A model generated the notes under the pieces. The model worked only from the letters and a program-made list of their open reading frames with translations. It had not been told where the DNA came from and did no database searches. Both the position numbers and the translations under genes were made by a program. Positions 35,046-42,900 of a stretch of DNA of 64,000 nucleotides are shown one piece after another. Positions within the stretch are counted from its first letter, which is position 1. Every line of letters begins with the position of its first letter. Source of the stretch: Corynebacterium pilosum DSM 20521 = CIP 103422 (GTDB taxonomy: Bacteria > Actinomycetota > Actinomycetes > Mycobacteriales > Mycobacteriaceae); the NCBI RefSeq assembly GCF_000373805.1, contig NZ_KB892441.1:1-64000 (forward strand). The letters run 5' to 3'.

Positions 35046-35720
35046 CTATTCACGTCCTGCTCGCTCACCTGTCAAGACTACTGTGAGGGGCTGGTTGAGG
35101 GAGGCAGAGGCGACCGCGTGTGCGTCAGGTTCACTCATTAAGATCAGTACCGACTCTGTCGCAGAGTCGCCCGCCGTCCCGGCGAGAATCACCCTTCCAC
35201 CTGCTGCGATGACTTTTGGCTGGGCTTCATCGTTTGTCGCTGATATAACACTGACCTCGTCGCCAGGATGGAGCAGTGGGATGATATCGGGTTCGGCAAG
35301 CTGTACGGGAACCATGGTCATCGTCACAGGGTCACCCTCCATTGTGTTTACACCCACATAGGCTGCCGTGAGTTCCTCACCTAGGAGCTGATTAAGGGCG
35401 ACCGGTTGCCCTGGCGAGCCGTGTGCCGCAGCCACCTTTCCGACGACATCCTCGAGCTCAGACGTGGACTGCGCAGGCACCGCACTGGCTGGCAGGTGGG
35501 TCAGTTGCAGGTGCTCGTCGGCAAGCACCGTTCCTGCTGGAACATCGGCGCTAAACGTAACGATCGCCGGATCCGTCGCGCGTAAAGACGACACCCCGCT
35601 GATTAACGCGGCACCGCACAACGCTGCCGCAATCAGGCGGCGCAGTGTGCGGGCGCGGCGGTAACCGGGTGTTGCAAGGGCTGAGCGGGTCTGGGAAAAG
35701 CGGCTAAAAATGGCATCCAT
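35046..35720 (-). CDS. SAF-domain (CpaB/RcpC-like) exported protein
   Basis: A 224-aa protein. A membrane helix near residues 28-45 (RRLIAAALCGAALISGVSSL) acts as signal or anchor. Then comes a SAF domain with ADVPAGTVLADEHLQLTHLP, followed by an RcpC-like beta domain (LLHPGDEVSVISA, RVILAGTA, SVLILMSEPDAHAVASAS). CpaB/RcpC proteins are parts of Flp/Tad pilus assembly, but no pilus gene lies nearby, so this is an orphan member. It lies between 5-FCL and mscL in a minus-strand run. Confidence 0.75.
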   Translation of the reverse strand: MDAIFSRFSQTRSALATPGYRRARTLRRLIAAALCGAALISGVSSLRATDPAIVTFSADVPAGTVLADEHLQLTHLPASAVPAQSTSELEDVVGKVAAAHGSPGQPVALNQLLGEELTAAYVGVNTMEGDPVTMTMVPVQLAEPDIIPLLHPGDEVSVISATNDEAQPKVIAAGGRVILAGTAGDSATESVLILMSEPDAHAVASASLNQPLTVVLTGERAGRE

Positions 35721-35775
35721 GCTCTTTTAGACTGAGTTGGCGCCGCCACGGTTCCCGCGCGATGAGAAAAGAGTG

Positions 35776-36372
35776 TTAGCGGTGAAGTTCTTTCACGCCT
35801 GAAGGTGTGATGACTAGGTCGACGGGGACGTCAAAGTCATTGCAGGGGATCTCGTCGATTAGTTCGTGATCGTAGACCAGCGCGATCAGGGGGACACGCC
35901 CTGCGATAGAGGCGAGCGCGCGGTCATAGTAGCCTGCGCCTTTGCCCAGACGGTTACCGGAGGTGTCGATGGCCAGGGCGGGGAGGAAAATGGCGTCGCA
36001 TGAAGCTAGCGCTTCGTTTCCAAAGCGTGGACCAGTGGGCTGCCAGATGCCCAAGGCCCCCGATTCGAGGTCCGCTTGGCCACGATAGGTTGCCCACTCC
36101 AACTCCCCGTTATCCAGAGAAATTGGCAGCAAAATGGATGCTGCTTGTGATGCCAAGGCGGTGAGGAGGAAATCGTTGCCGGGCTCGTCGGGAAGCGGCG
36201 AGTAGGCGGCGACATGCGGATGAGGGTTCTTCAAGCCGCGAACATAAGCGGCCGCGTAGGCCACGATGGAGGCGTCAGCGCGCCTTTTTTCTTGACGCGT
36301 AGCGGACATAGCGCTGCGGGCCGCGCGCATGCGAGTGCGGATCTCGTCTTTCCGCTTCTGAATCTCAGGCAT
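35776..36372 (-). CDS. 5-formyltetrahydrofolate cyclo-ligase
   Basis: A 198-aa enzyme converting 5-formyl-THF to 5,10-methenyl-THF with ATP. The N-terminus KDEIRTRMRAARSAMSA and the signature NRLGKGAGYYDRAL are diagnostic. The C-terminus has LVYDHELIDEIP and PVDLVITPSGV. The start MPEIQKRK at 36372 was chosen from the family N-terminus; the reading frame extends further upstream only because it overlaps galU. It is divergent from galU with 61 bp between, the same arrangement as Rv0992c-galU. Confidence 0.92.
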   Translation of the reverse strand: MPEIQKRKDEIRTRMRAARSAMSATRQEKRRADASIVAYAAAYVRGLKNPHPHVAAYSPLPDEPGNDFLLTALASQAASILLPISLDNGELEWATYRGQADLESGALGIWQPTGPRFGNEALASCDAIFLPALAIDTSGNRLGKGAGYYDRALASIAGRVPLIALVYDHELIDEIPCNDFDVPVDLVITPSGVKELHR

Positions 36373-36419
36373 AACACAACCATAGAGGGGCGCTCCTCGG
36401 TTTTGGTAGAGATGCGGGG

Positions 36420-36425
36420 TAGAAT
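36420..36425 (+). promoter_or_regulatory. -10 box of galU (probably leaderless)
   Basis: TAGAAT lies 8 nt before the ATG at 36434. Confidence 0.5.
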
Positions 36426-36433
36426 TGGCCGTT

Positions 36434-37372
36434 ATGCGGAAGCCGAACGACAATCTCTCCCAAGGAGTGAAAACCGTGGTCGTGCCAGCAGCGGGCATGG
36501 GCACGCGGTTCCTCCCTGCCACAAAGACGGTGCCCAAGGAACTCTTGCCGGTCGTCGATACCCCAGGTATTGAACTGATCGCAGAGGAGGCCGCGGAGCT
36601 GGGGGCGCAGCGACTCGCAGTCATCACCGCACCGGCAAAGGGCGAGGTCATGCGCCACTTCGGGCCATTCGAAGAGCTGTGCGCCACCTTGTCCGGCCGC
36701 GGTAAAGATGAGCAGGTGAAGAAGGTCGCGCGGGCTCATTCCCTCATCAACGCCGTTGCGGTTACCCAGGACAAGCCTTTGGGCCTGGGGCACGCGGTGG
36801 GTTTGGCGGAGTCGGTGCTTGACGACGACGAGGACGTGGTCGCCGTCATGCTGCCTGACGATATTGTGCTGCCCACTGATGTGATGGGCAAGATGGCACA
36901 GGTGCGCGCTGAGCTGGGCGGCAGTGTGCTGTGCGCCTTCAACGTCTCACGCGAGGAAGTGTTCAACTACGGCGTCTTTGACGTCGAAGAGATTGATGAA
37001 GATTCCTCGTTGCCGGCGGCGCGCGTGAAATCGGTACGCGGCATGGTGGAGAAGCCTGACCCTGGAGATGCGCCATCGACGCTGGTCGCGGCGGGGCGTT
37101 ACCTGCTCGATCGGGATATTTTCGATGCTTTGCGACGAATCACCCCCGGCAAGGGCGGCGAGCTCCAGCTGACTGACGCCATTGAGCTGATGATCCAAGA
37201 GGGTCACCCCGTGAACATTGTGATCCACGAGGGGAAGCGCCACGATTTAGGCAGCCCGGCTGGTTATATCCCGGCCAATGTCGATTTTGGTATTCGCCAT
37301 CCCGAGTATGGGCCGGCGATTCACAAGGCTGTCAAGCAGATTCTGGCTGATTTCGAGGCGGAGAATAGCTAA
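36434..37372 (+). CDS. galU: UTP-glucose-1-phosphate uridylyltransferase
   Basis: Makes UDP-glucose for trehalose, glycogen and cell-wall polysaccharides. The 312-aa protein has the nucleotide-binding VVVPAAGMGTRFLPATKT, PKELLPVVDTP, GLGHAV, LPDDIV, VEKPDPGDAPS and GKRHDLGSPAGYI, all GalU hallmarks. A TTG 9 nt upstream is in frame, but ATG 36434 with its -10 box is preferred. It is followed by the MoeA-like gene 37 nt downstream. Confidence 0.96.
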   Translation: MRKPNDNLSQGVKTVVVPAAGMGTRFLPATKTVPKELLPVVDTPGIELIAEEAAELGAQRLAVITAPAKGEVMRHFGPFEELCATLSGRGKDEQVKKVARAHSLINAVAVTQDKPLGLGHAVGLAESVLDDDEDVVAVMLPDDIVLPTDVMGKMAQVRAELGGSVLCAFNVSREEVFNYGVFDVEEIDEDSSLPAARVKSVRGMVEKPDPGDAPSTLVAAGRYLLDRDIFDALRRITPGKGGELQLTDAIELMIQEGHPVNIVIHEGKRHDLGSPAGYIPANVDFGIRHPEYGPAIHKAVKQILADFEAENS

Positions 37373-37409
37373 GAATCGCTAGTCTGGTGCACGGAAAGGA
37401 GGAGTTGTT

Positions 37410-38684
37410 GTGCGCAGTGTCGACGATCAACTAGCAATGGTGGTGGATGCCGCCCCGACTCCTGAGCCTGTCCGGATCGGCATTACCGATGCCCTCGGGC
37501 TGATGTGCGCCGAAGAGGTCGTGGCCACCCGCACGGTGCCAGGTTTTGCCCAGGCGGCGGTGGATGGCTATGCGGTCCGCTCCGTTGATGTCGGCGGCAC
37601 ACGCGGCCTAGGCAGCGCCCAGAAGGGGGAGCGCGACGATACTCCTTTAGCTGAGCGCTCTTTCCCCGTGGTCGGGGAAGTGGCTGCGGGCTCGCAAAAA
37701 CCTTTGCGGCTGCAGCCCCGCCAGGCGGTGCGTGTTGCCACCGGTGCCCCAATCCCTACTCTGGCAGATGCCGTGTTGCCGCTGGAGTGGTCGGACCGAG
37801 GACGCAAGCGCATGACGGCTCACCACCCCGTGAGCTCGGGAGATTTCATCCGGAAAGAAGGCGCGGACATCCAGCCTGGTGATGTCGCAGTGTCCTCTGG
37901 CGTGGTGCTTGGTCCGGCGCAGATCGGGTTGCTTGCCGCCGCTGGACGCGACAAGGTGCTGGTGTATCCGCGCCCCCGCGTGACCATCATGTCCTTTGGC
38001 CTCGAGCTGGTCGATATTGACCGCGACCCCGGCCTGGGCCAAGTTTTCGACATCAACTCCTATTCGCTAGCTGCCGCCGCAAAGGAGGCGGGGGCGGACG
38101 TCCACCGCGTTGGCATCGCGAACGCGGAGCCGCGGCGTCTGCGTGAGCTGATCGCCAATGAGGTCTCGCGCAGCGAGTTCCTCGTGATCGCCGGCGCGGT
38201 CGGCGGTTCGGGCGCGGAGGCTGTCCAGGAAGTTCTGGCGGAACTAGGGGATATTGACACCTCGCGGGTTGCGATGCATCCCGGATCAACCCAAGGTTTC
38301 GGGCTGCTAGGCGAGGACCGCGTTCCGGTGTTCCTGCTGCCTTCCAACCCGGTGAGCTCCCTTGTCGTCTTTGACGTGATCGTGCGGCCGGCGATTCGCA
38401 CCTCCCTGGGCAAACGCGTCCCACAGCGGCGTTCTGTGCAGGCCCGTGCTCTGGGCCATATTTCTTCCGTGCGTGGCCGGCGTGGTTATGTTCGTGCACG
38501 GTTGATGCGCGACGCGGAAACGCGCGACTACTTGGTTGAGGGGCTCGTCGGCACGCGCGGCGGCGGGGAACACCTGCTGGCAGGTCTTGCCGAATCGAAC
38601 GGAATGATCCGCATCCCAGAAGATGTCACAGAGGTTCGTCCCGGGGATGTCGTTGACGTGCTGTTCATGCAACAGCGGTCCTAA
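37410..38684 (+). CDS. glp: MoeA/gephyrin-like protein (Glp), Moco site degenerate
   Basis: A 424-aa MoeA-fold protein. N-terminal MoeA motifs are kept (VDGYAV 51-56, TGAPIP 111-116, GAD 151-153), but the molybdopterin-binding domain has lost key residues. The usual STGDEL is SFGLEL (195-200), GGVSVGDYD is GAVGGSGAE (262-270), and PGKP is PGST (291-294). This suggests a structural rather than enzymatic protein. Gene order galU-moeA-rimJ-membrane protein matches the corynebacterial Glp/GlpR pair, described as a gephyrin-like FtsZ-binding divisome component with its membrane receptor. Start GTG 37410 after AAGGAGGAG. Confidence 0.82.
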   Translation: MRSVDDQLAMVVDAAPTPEPVRIGITDALGLMCAEEVVATRTVPGFAQAAVDGYAVRSVDVGGTRGLGSAQKGERDDTPLAERSFPVVGEVAAGSQKPLRLQPRQAVRVATGAPIPTLADAVLPLEWSDRGRKRMTAHHPVSSGDFIRKEGADIQPGDVAVSSGVVLGPAQIGLLAAAGRDKVLVYPRPRVTIMSFGLELVDIDRDPGLGQVFDINSYSLAAAAKEAGADVHRVGIANAEPRRLRELIANEVSRSEFLVIAGAVGGSGAEAVQEVLAELGDIDTSRVAMHPGSTQGFGLLGEDRVPVFLLPSNPVSSLVVFDVIVRPAIRTSLGKRVPQRRSVQARALGHISSVRGRRGYVRARLMRDAETRDYLVEGLVGTRGGGEHLLAGLAESNGMIRIPEDVTEVRPGDVVDVLFMQQRS

Positions 38685-38703
38685 TTGGTGAGCCTGCCAC
38701 AGC

Positions 38704-39405
38704 ATGTTTGACTTCTTCGGCTATGCGTCCCGACGCTTCACCAGCCCCGCAACCGGGTCCCGCCACCCCATTCATCCGGGGTGGCCAGAAGCGACCCGCA
38801 CCGTACAGCTTCCTAGTGGCGCGCGTCTTCGGTTGCGCCCGCTGCTGTCCTCGGACGGGGCGGCGTGGAGCCAGTTGCGCATTCTCGACGAGCAATGGCT
38901 CCGCCCCGTTGAACCGACGGTGGCCGGAAGGTGGGAGACCGCACATAACGCGGAGGCCTGGCGGACCAATTTCAGTAACTTGCGCGGATGGGCCACCAAA
39001 GGGGTGGTCGTTCCGTTCGTGATTGAGCTCAACGGTGAGTTCGCGGGCCAGGTGACCATTGGCAATATTCAGCACGGGTCGATCGGGGAGGCCTGGATTG
39101 GATACTGGGTGGCTTCACCGCACATGGGGCAGGGGGTGGCCACTGCGGCCTGCGCGTTGGGGACGGATCATGGGTTTTCGCGGGTGGGCCTGCACCGGTT
39201 GACCGCGACATTTCTGCCAGATAACTCGGCCTCCGGCCGTGTGCTGGAGTTGGTCGGCTATCGCAATGAGGGGTTTTTGCGGGGCAACCTACACATTGAT
39301 GGGCGTTGGCGGGATCACCATTTTGTGGCGCAGAATGTTGACGACCATCCGGAATCCGCCATCGCCCGCCTCATCGAAGCGGACAGAGTTTTGCCGGATT
39401 CTTGA
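38704..39405 (+). CDS. rimJ: GNAT-family N-acetyltransferase (RimJ-like)
   Basis: A 233-aa protein with the RimJ/RimL GNAT fold: LRLRPLLSSDGAAW at the N-terminus, FVIELNGEFAGQVTIGNI, EAWIGYWVASPHMGQGVATA for acetyl-CoA binding, and HRLTATFLPDNSASGRVLEL. It should acetylate an N-terminal amine, of S5 if it is a true RimJ, but the substrate is not determined. It lies between the Glp and GlpR genes with 19 nt and 104 nt gaps, the same order as Rv0994-Rv0996, so a link to that pair is possible. Confidence 0.87.
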   Translation: MFDFFGYASRRFTSPATGSRHPIHPGWPEATRTVQLPSGARLRLRPLLSSDGAAWSQLRILDEQWLRPVEPTVAGRWETAHNAEAWRTNFSNLRGWATKGVVVPFVIELNGEFAGQVTIGNIQHGSIGEAWIGYWVASPHMGQGVATAACALGTDHGFSRVGLHRLTATFLPDNSASGRVLELVGYRNEGFLRGNLHIDGRWRDHHFVAQNVDDHPESAIARLIEADRVLPDS

Positions 39406-39509
39406 GGTGATTCCTCGTTTTTTGTTCGGCGTGGCACGTGGCCGGAGTGGTTTGTGCCGATAGCCTGAAATCTTGAGAAAGTGTTTTCAAGTGGGAAGGT
39501 GGCGCGATC

Positions 39510-40619
39510 ATGTCCGGCAGTCTGATGATCGTCCTCATCGTCATCGTGTGGTTATTTGTGCTTGCGCCGCTGGTTTTCGGTGGAAATAGCAAGCCGATCC
39601 GTCGTTCCGGTGAGGCTTATGATGAGACCCGTGTGCTGCACGAAGGAGGGACCGAGCCGGTACAGCCGCGCCGTCGCCCGAAGCTCACTCGCGCCGACGT
39701 GCGTTACGACGACGAGGATGACACTCGCGATCTTGAAATCGTCGACGCCGAGGACGAAGACGAGGTGTCTGGTTCGACCGTGCTTATCGACGACCTGGCG
39801 AGCAAGCCGGACACCGTCGACGGAGAAGTGGTCGAGGGCGATGAAGACATCGCGGACGAAAGCGAAGACGAAGAGGTCGCCGACGAGAGTGAAGGCGTCT
39901 CCTACAGCATGAACCTCATCCTCGAGAACGGCGAAGACACCGATGAGGAAGAGGACACCTACGAAACGCACGAATCCTACCTCAGCCCGGAGGACCTAGG
40001 CTACGAAACCTCCACGGGTTATGAGCAATCGGGATCGACCGTCATTTCGATGGTTGAAGACACTTCCGATGAGCTCGAGGACGCCTCCGAGCCACCAGTC
40101 GACGAGGCCCATGGGGGCACCGATGACGAGCTGACTGAAGACGAACTCGAGTTCGCCGCGTCGCGCCGGGGCCGCGGTGGTTGGGACCCGGTGGCCGACA
40201 AAACCCACAGCTTGACGCGCTACCAACGCCGCCAGCGAACCTTCATTGGCCTGTGCGCCGCGCTCGTCGTCGGTGTTGTTTGCGCGCTCATCGTCGGCGG
40301 ATGGGCCTGGGCAGCACCCGTAGTTGTCGCAGCGCTGATCGCTTGGTACCTGATTGCGCTGCGGAACCTTGTGCGCCTGGAGCAGGAGCTGCGGGCCCGC
40401 CGGGTGCGTCAGCTGCGTCGCGCCCGGATGGGTGTGCGTTCCTCCGATAAGGAGGCGCCGGTGCCACCAGAGCTGCGACGCCCTGGTGCCATCATCGTGG
40501 AGATGGATGATGATTCCCCCGATTTCGATCACCTGCCAGTAACCTACGCCCGGGCGCAGCAGGATGACGACGATTCCCCGTCACCCGCACCCCAGCCTCC
40601 GCAGCGACGCGTGAGCTAG
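39510..40619 (+). CDS. glpR: Acidic membrane protein, GlpR-like receptor of Glp
   Basis: A 369-aa protein. An N-terminal hydrophobic helix (LMIVLIVIVWLFVLAPLVFG) is followed by a long, very acidic, probably disordered stretch of about 200 residues. Two membrane helices then follow near 250-290 (IGLCAALVVGVVCALIVGG, AAPVVVAALIAWYLIAL), and a basic coil (VRLEQELRARRVRQLRRAR). Position two genes after the MoeA-like gene, and resemblance to Rv0996, fit GlpR, the membrane partner of gephyrin-like Glp at the septum. The identification is mainly by layout and synteny. The stop shares CTAG with the tag stop. Confidence 0.7.
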   Translation: MSGSLMIVLIVIVWLFVLAPLVFGGNSKPIRRSGEAYDETRVLHEGGTEPVQPRRRPKLTRADVRYDDEDDTRDLEIVDAEDEDEVSGSTVLIDDLASKPDTVDGEVVEGDEDIADESEDEEVADESEGVSYSMNLILENGEDTDEEEDTYETHESYLSPEDLGYETSTGYEQSGSTVISMVEDTSDELEDASEPPVDEAHGGTDDELTEDELEFAASRRGRGGWDPVADKTHSLTRYQRRQRTFIGLCAALVVGVVCALIVGGWAWAAPVVVAALIAWYLIALRNLVRLEQELRARRVRQLRRARMGVRSSDKEAPVPPELRRPGAIIVEMDDDSPDFDHLPVTYARAQQDDDDSPSPAPQPPQRRVS

Positions 40620-41227
40620 TCTGCCCACACTCCGGAAGAGCCACGCCGCCACGAACCGATCAGGTGCGTGTCGACGATTCCTAGTGCCTCCATCAGTGCG
40701 AAGCACGTGGTGGGGCCGATAAATTTGAAACCTTTCTTCTTCAGCGCTTTCGCCATGGCGTGGGACTCCTCGGACTGAGTAGGCACCTCATCCATGGTTT
40801 GTGGCTGCGGGGTAGTAGCGGGTTGGAAGGACCAGATGAAATCCGCTAAGTCCCCGTCCACCTCTGGATCATCGCGCAGCGCGATAGTCGCCCGAGCATT
40901 AGTGATGACCGCCTTGAGTTTGAGCCGGTTGCGGATCAGGCGCTCGTCGTTAAGCGCCGGCTCGATGCTATCCATCTCTGCTACGCGGTCCGGATCGAAA
41001 CCGTGGAAGTACTCGCGCAGCGCGTCGCGTTTGCGCAGAACTAGCTGCCAGGAAAGGCCGGCCTGGAAACCTTCGAGGCATAAGCGTTCATAGACGCCCT
41101 GTTCGTCGCGGACGGGCATGCCCCATTCGGTGTCATAGTAGGTGCGTAACATTTCATTGCTGGCGGCCCATTGTGGCCGTGCTTTTCCGTCGTCGCCGAT
41201 GACTAAATCTGTGTTGGTTGCGTTCAT
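40616..41227 (-). CDS. tag: DNA-3-methyladenine glycosylase I (zinc site altered)
   Basis: A 203-aa Tag-family base-excision enzyme for alkylated DNA. Conserved segments are YDTEWGMPV, LCLEGFQAGLSWQLVLRKRD, FDPDRVAEM, ALKKKGFKFIGPTTCFALME and GIVDTHLIGSW. E. coli Tag binds zinc through Cys4, His17, His175 and Cys179. Here the first Cys is missing (RPQW), the first His is Tyr (TYYDTEWG) and the last Cys is Ser or Gly (HLIGSW), so only one ligand remains. The fold may be held without metal. It is next to ogt in the same orientation, giving a two-gene alkylation-repair unit. Confidence 0.9.
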   Translation of the reverse strand: MNATNTDLVIGDDGKARPQWAASNEMLRTYYDTEWGMPVRDEQGVYERLCLEGFQAGLSWQLVLRKRDALREYFHGFDPDRVAEMDSIEPALNDERLIRNRLKLKAVITNARATIALRDDPEVDGDLADFIWSFQPATTPQPQTMDEVPTQSEESHAMAKALKKKGFKFIGPTTCFALMEALGIVDTHLIGSWRRGSSGVWAD

Positions 41228-41233
41228 AACCTC

Positions 41234-41719
41234 TTAGACTCCTCCAGACGGTGAAAGGTTCCCTTCGTGCGCTAAAAGCCACTCTTTTGCCTTTCGTCCG
41301 CCACGGTAGTTCCCAATCGTCCCGTCGGTGCGGACCACCCGGTGGCACGGCAGGACAAGGGGAAGGGGATTAGTCGCGCAGGCTGATCCCGCCGCGCGCA
41401 CCGCGTTGGGGGAACCAGCCGCGGCGGCCAACCAGAGGTAGCTGCGTGTTTCACCCGCGGGAATTGTGGCGAGAGCCCATTGGGCACGCTGGGTAAAGGA
41501 ATCGTCGTCAAGCGCAAGTGGAAACGTGACGGGCAGGAAGGTCCCGTCGAAGTACGCCTCCAGCCATGAGCAGGCCGCGTCCACCACCTCGCTGGTCTCA
41601 CCCGTTGCGGTGGTGGGCGCCGGCGGGTCCTCGGAAGCGAACGCCACGCGAGCTAAACCGCGGCCGGTCGCCGCCAACGAGAGTGTGCCGATGGGGGAGT
41701 CGAAAGAATGCCAGATCAA
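41234..41719 (-). CDS. ogt: Methylated-DNA-protein cysteine methyltransferase
   Basis: Suicide repair of O6-methylguanine. The C-terminal signature LVLPCHRVVRTDGTIGNYRG contains the acceptor Cys in PCHRV, and FTQRAQWALATIPAGETRSY is the DNA-binding helix region. The TTG at 41719 is proposed as start because AAGGA lies 10 nt upstream and LIWHSFDSPIGTLSLA is where the family starts; an ATG at 41776 would add 19 residues overlapping the divergent doxX promoter. It ends 6 nt before tag. Confidence 0.88.
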   Translation of the reverse strand: MIWHSFDSPIGTLSLAATGRGLARVAFASEDPPAPTTATGETSEVVDAACSWLEAYFDGTFLPVTFPLALDDDSFTQRAQWALATIPAGETRSYLWLAAAAGSPNAVRAAGSACATNPLPLVLPCHRVVRTDGTIGNYRGGRKAKEWLLAHEGNLSPSGGV

Positions 41720-41761
41720 CGCAACCGTGTCCTTGTGAATGAGGATGGATCGGGGAACAGG

Positions 41762-41767
41762 TAGTCT
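41762..41767 (+). promoter_or_regulatory. -10 box of doxX (probably leaderless)
   Basis: TAGTCT lies 7 nt before the doxX ATG, identical to the box of nei. Confidence 0.45.
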
Positions 41768-41774
41768 AACAAGC

Positions 41775-42182
41775 ATGAACAGGCCCGTGCTTCGTGATAT
41801 CACCCTGCTTTTGGTGCGCATCGCACTGGGAGTGGTCTTTGTCGCGCGCGGTTATCAGCACTGGTTTATTGACGGCATGGGCGCCGTCGCAGCAGATTTT
41901 GCGCGCCGGGGGATCCCGCAGCCGAAACTGTCGGCGTACCTGACGGGATCTGTCGAATTGATTGCGGGAGCGCTGCTGCTGATCGGGCTGCTGAGCACGC
42001 TCATGGCAGGCATTCTGGCCTTGCTGGTGGCTGCGGCGGCCTATTTTGTTCACTTGGATCAGGGGTTTTTCGTCCAGGATGGCGGTGTGGAGTACCCGCT
42101 GGTCTTGGTGGTGACGTTGCTGGTGATCGTCGTGTTTGGTGCTGGGCGCATCAGCTTGGACGAGGTGCTTAACCGTGGTTGA
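41775..42182 (+). CDS. DoxX-family membrane protein
   Basis: A 135-aa, four-helix membrane protein: ITLLLVRIALGVVFVARGYQ, SAYLTGSVELIAGALLLIG, LMAGILALLVAAAAYFVHL and YPLVLVVTLLVIVVFGAG. GYQHW and the helix pattern identify DoxX. In mycobacteria DoxX family members associate with superoxide dismutase and a thiosulfate sulfurtransferase in a membrane redox complex. The end overlaps the following anti-sigma-like gene by 8 nt (GTGGTTGA), so the two are coupled. Confidence 0.85.
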   Translation: MNRPVLRDITLLLVRIALGVVFVARGYQHWFIDGMGAVAADFARRGIPQPKLSAYLTGSVELIAGALLLIGLLSTLMAGILALLVAAAAYFVHLDQGFFVQDGGVEYPLVLVVTLLVIVVFGAGRISLDEVLNRG

Positions 42183-42870
42183 TCACGCTCAGATCCAGCA
42201 AGCGCTTTCGGCGCGTATCGACGGCGAACCTACCGGTCTTGACGATGCCGTGATCGATGCGCACTTGGCGAGCTGTGAGAAGTGCAAAGCCTATTGGGAT
42301 AAGGCACTGTCACTGTCCCGCACTCTTGCGTTTGTCGATGTTGATGGGGGAATGGCCCCGCCGAAAGATCTCAGCGACTCGATCCTGGCGGGAGTGGAGC
42401 CTGAGTGGCGTCGGTTCGCGCGCCGCCGGCAGGTGGCCTTGTCGATCGGGCGGATCGGGCTTGTCGTCATGGGCGCGCTCTTCCTTGTGTGGGCGATGCT
42501 GACTGTGGCGCAGTCGGGCCCGCTGCTGGGAACGACCAGCGCAGATGTGGCTTTGGACGCGGGCGCAGACCCGCAGACTGGGGCACTGTTGCTCCAGGCA
42601 GCCAGTGTGCGTTTCGGCTTTGCGCTGGCGCTGTTCCTGTGTGCGTGGAAGCCCTCACAGATCCCGGGAGTCACCATGATCGCCGGGACCGCCTTTGCTT
42701 TCACGCTTGGTTTCGCGGTGCGCGATTACCTGGTGTTGGGCACGGCGGAGAACTGGGGCGAGATGGGCTCCCTCTTCATCAGTTGTGTGCTGCTTGGTGC
42801 CACGTGGTTTGCTGACCGCGGTAACGAGTTCAGGCGCATGTGGCACAGTTTGAATGCTCAGCCGACATAA
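42175..42870 (+). CDS. ZAS-type zinc-finger (anti-sigma-like) membrane protein
   Basis: A 231-aa protein. The N-terminal zf-HC2 domain has HLASCEKC, the H-x3-C-x2-C zinc motif of ZAS anti-sigma factors, after the helix HAQIQQALSARIDGE. About five membrane helices follow in residues 85-220. No sigma factor gene is adjacent, so its partner, if any, is encoded elsewhere. It is coupled to DoxX, suggesting membrane redox sensing. GTG 42175 is chosen because it gives the standard ZAS N-terminus; upstream codons lie inside doxX. Confidence 0.78.
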   Translation: MVDHAQIQQALSARIDGEPTGLDDAVIDAHLASCEKCKAYWDKALSLSRTLAFVDVDGGMAPPKDLSDSILAGVEPEWRRFARRRQVALSIGRIGLVVMGALFLVWAMLTVAQSGPLLGTTSADVALDAGADPQTGALLLQAASVRFGFALALFLCAWKPSQIPGVTMIAGTAFAFTLGFAVRDYLVLGTAENWGEMGSLFISCVLLGATWFADRGNEFRRMWHSLNAQPT

Positions 42871-42900
42871 GGGGCGGCCAGCGCGCCGTTCTCTGTCACG

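Noticed and set aside
39403-39421. Short terminator-like GAGG/CCTC stem with T-run after rimJ
   Set aside because: A stem of only four or five pairs is too weak to call, although it is followed by TTTTTT.
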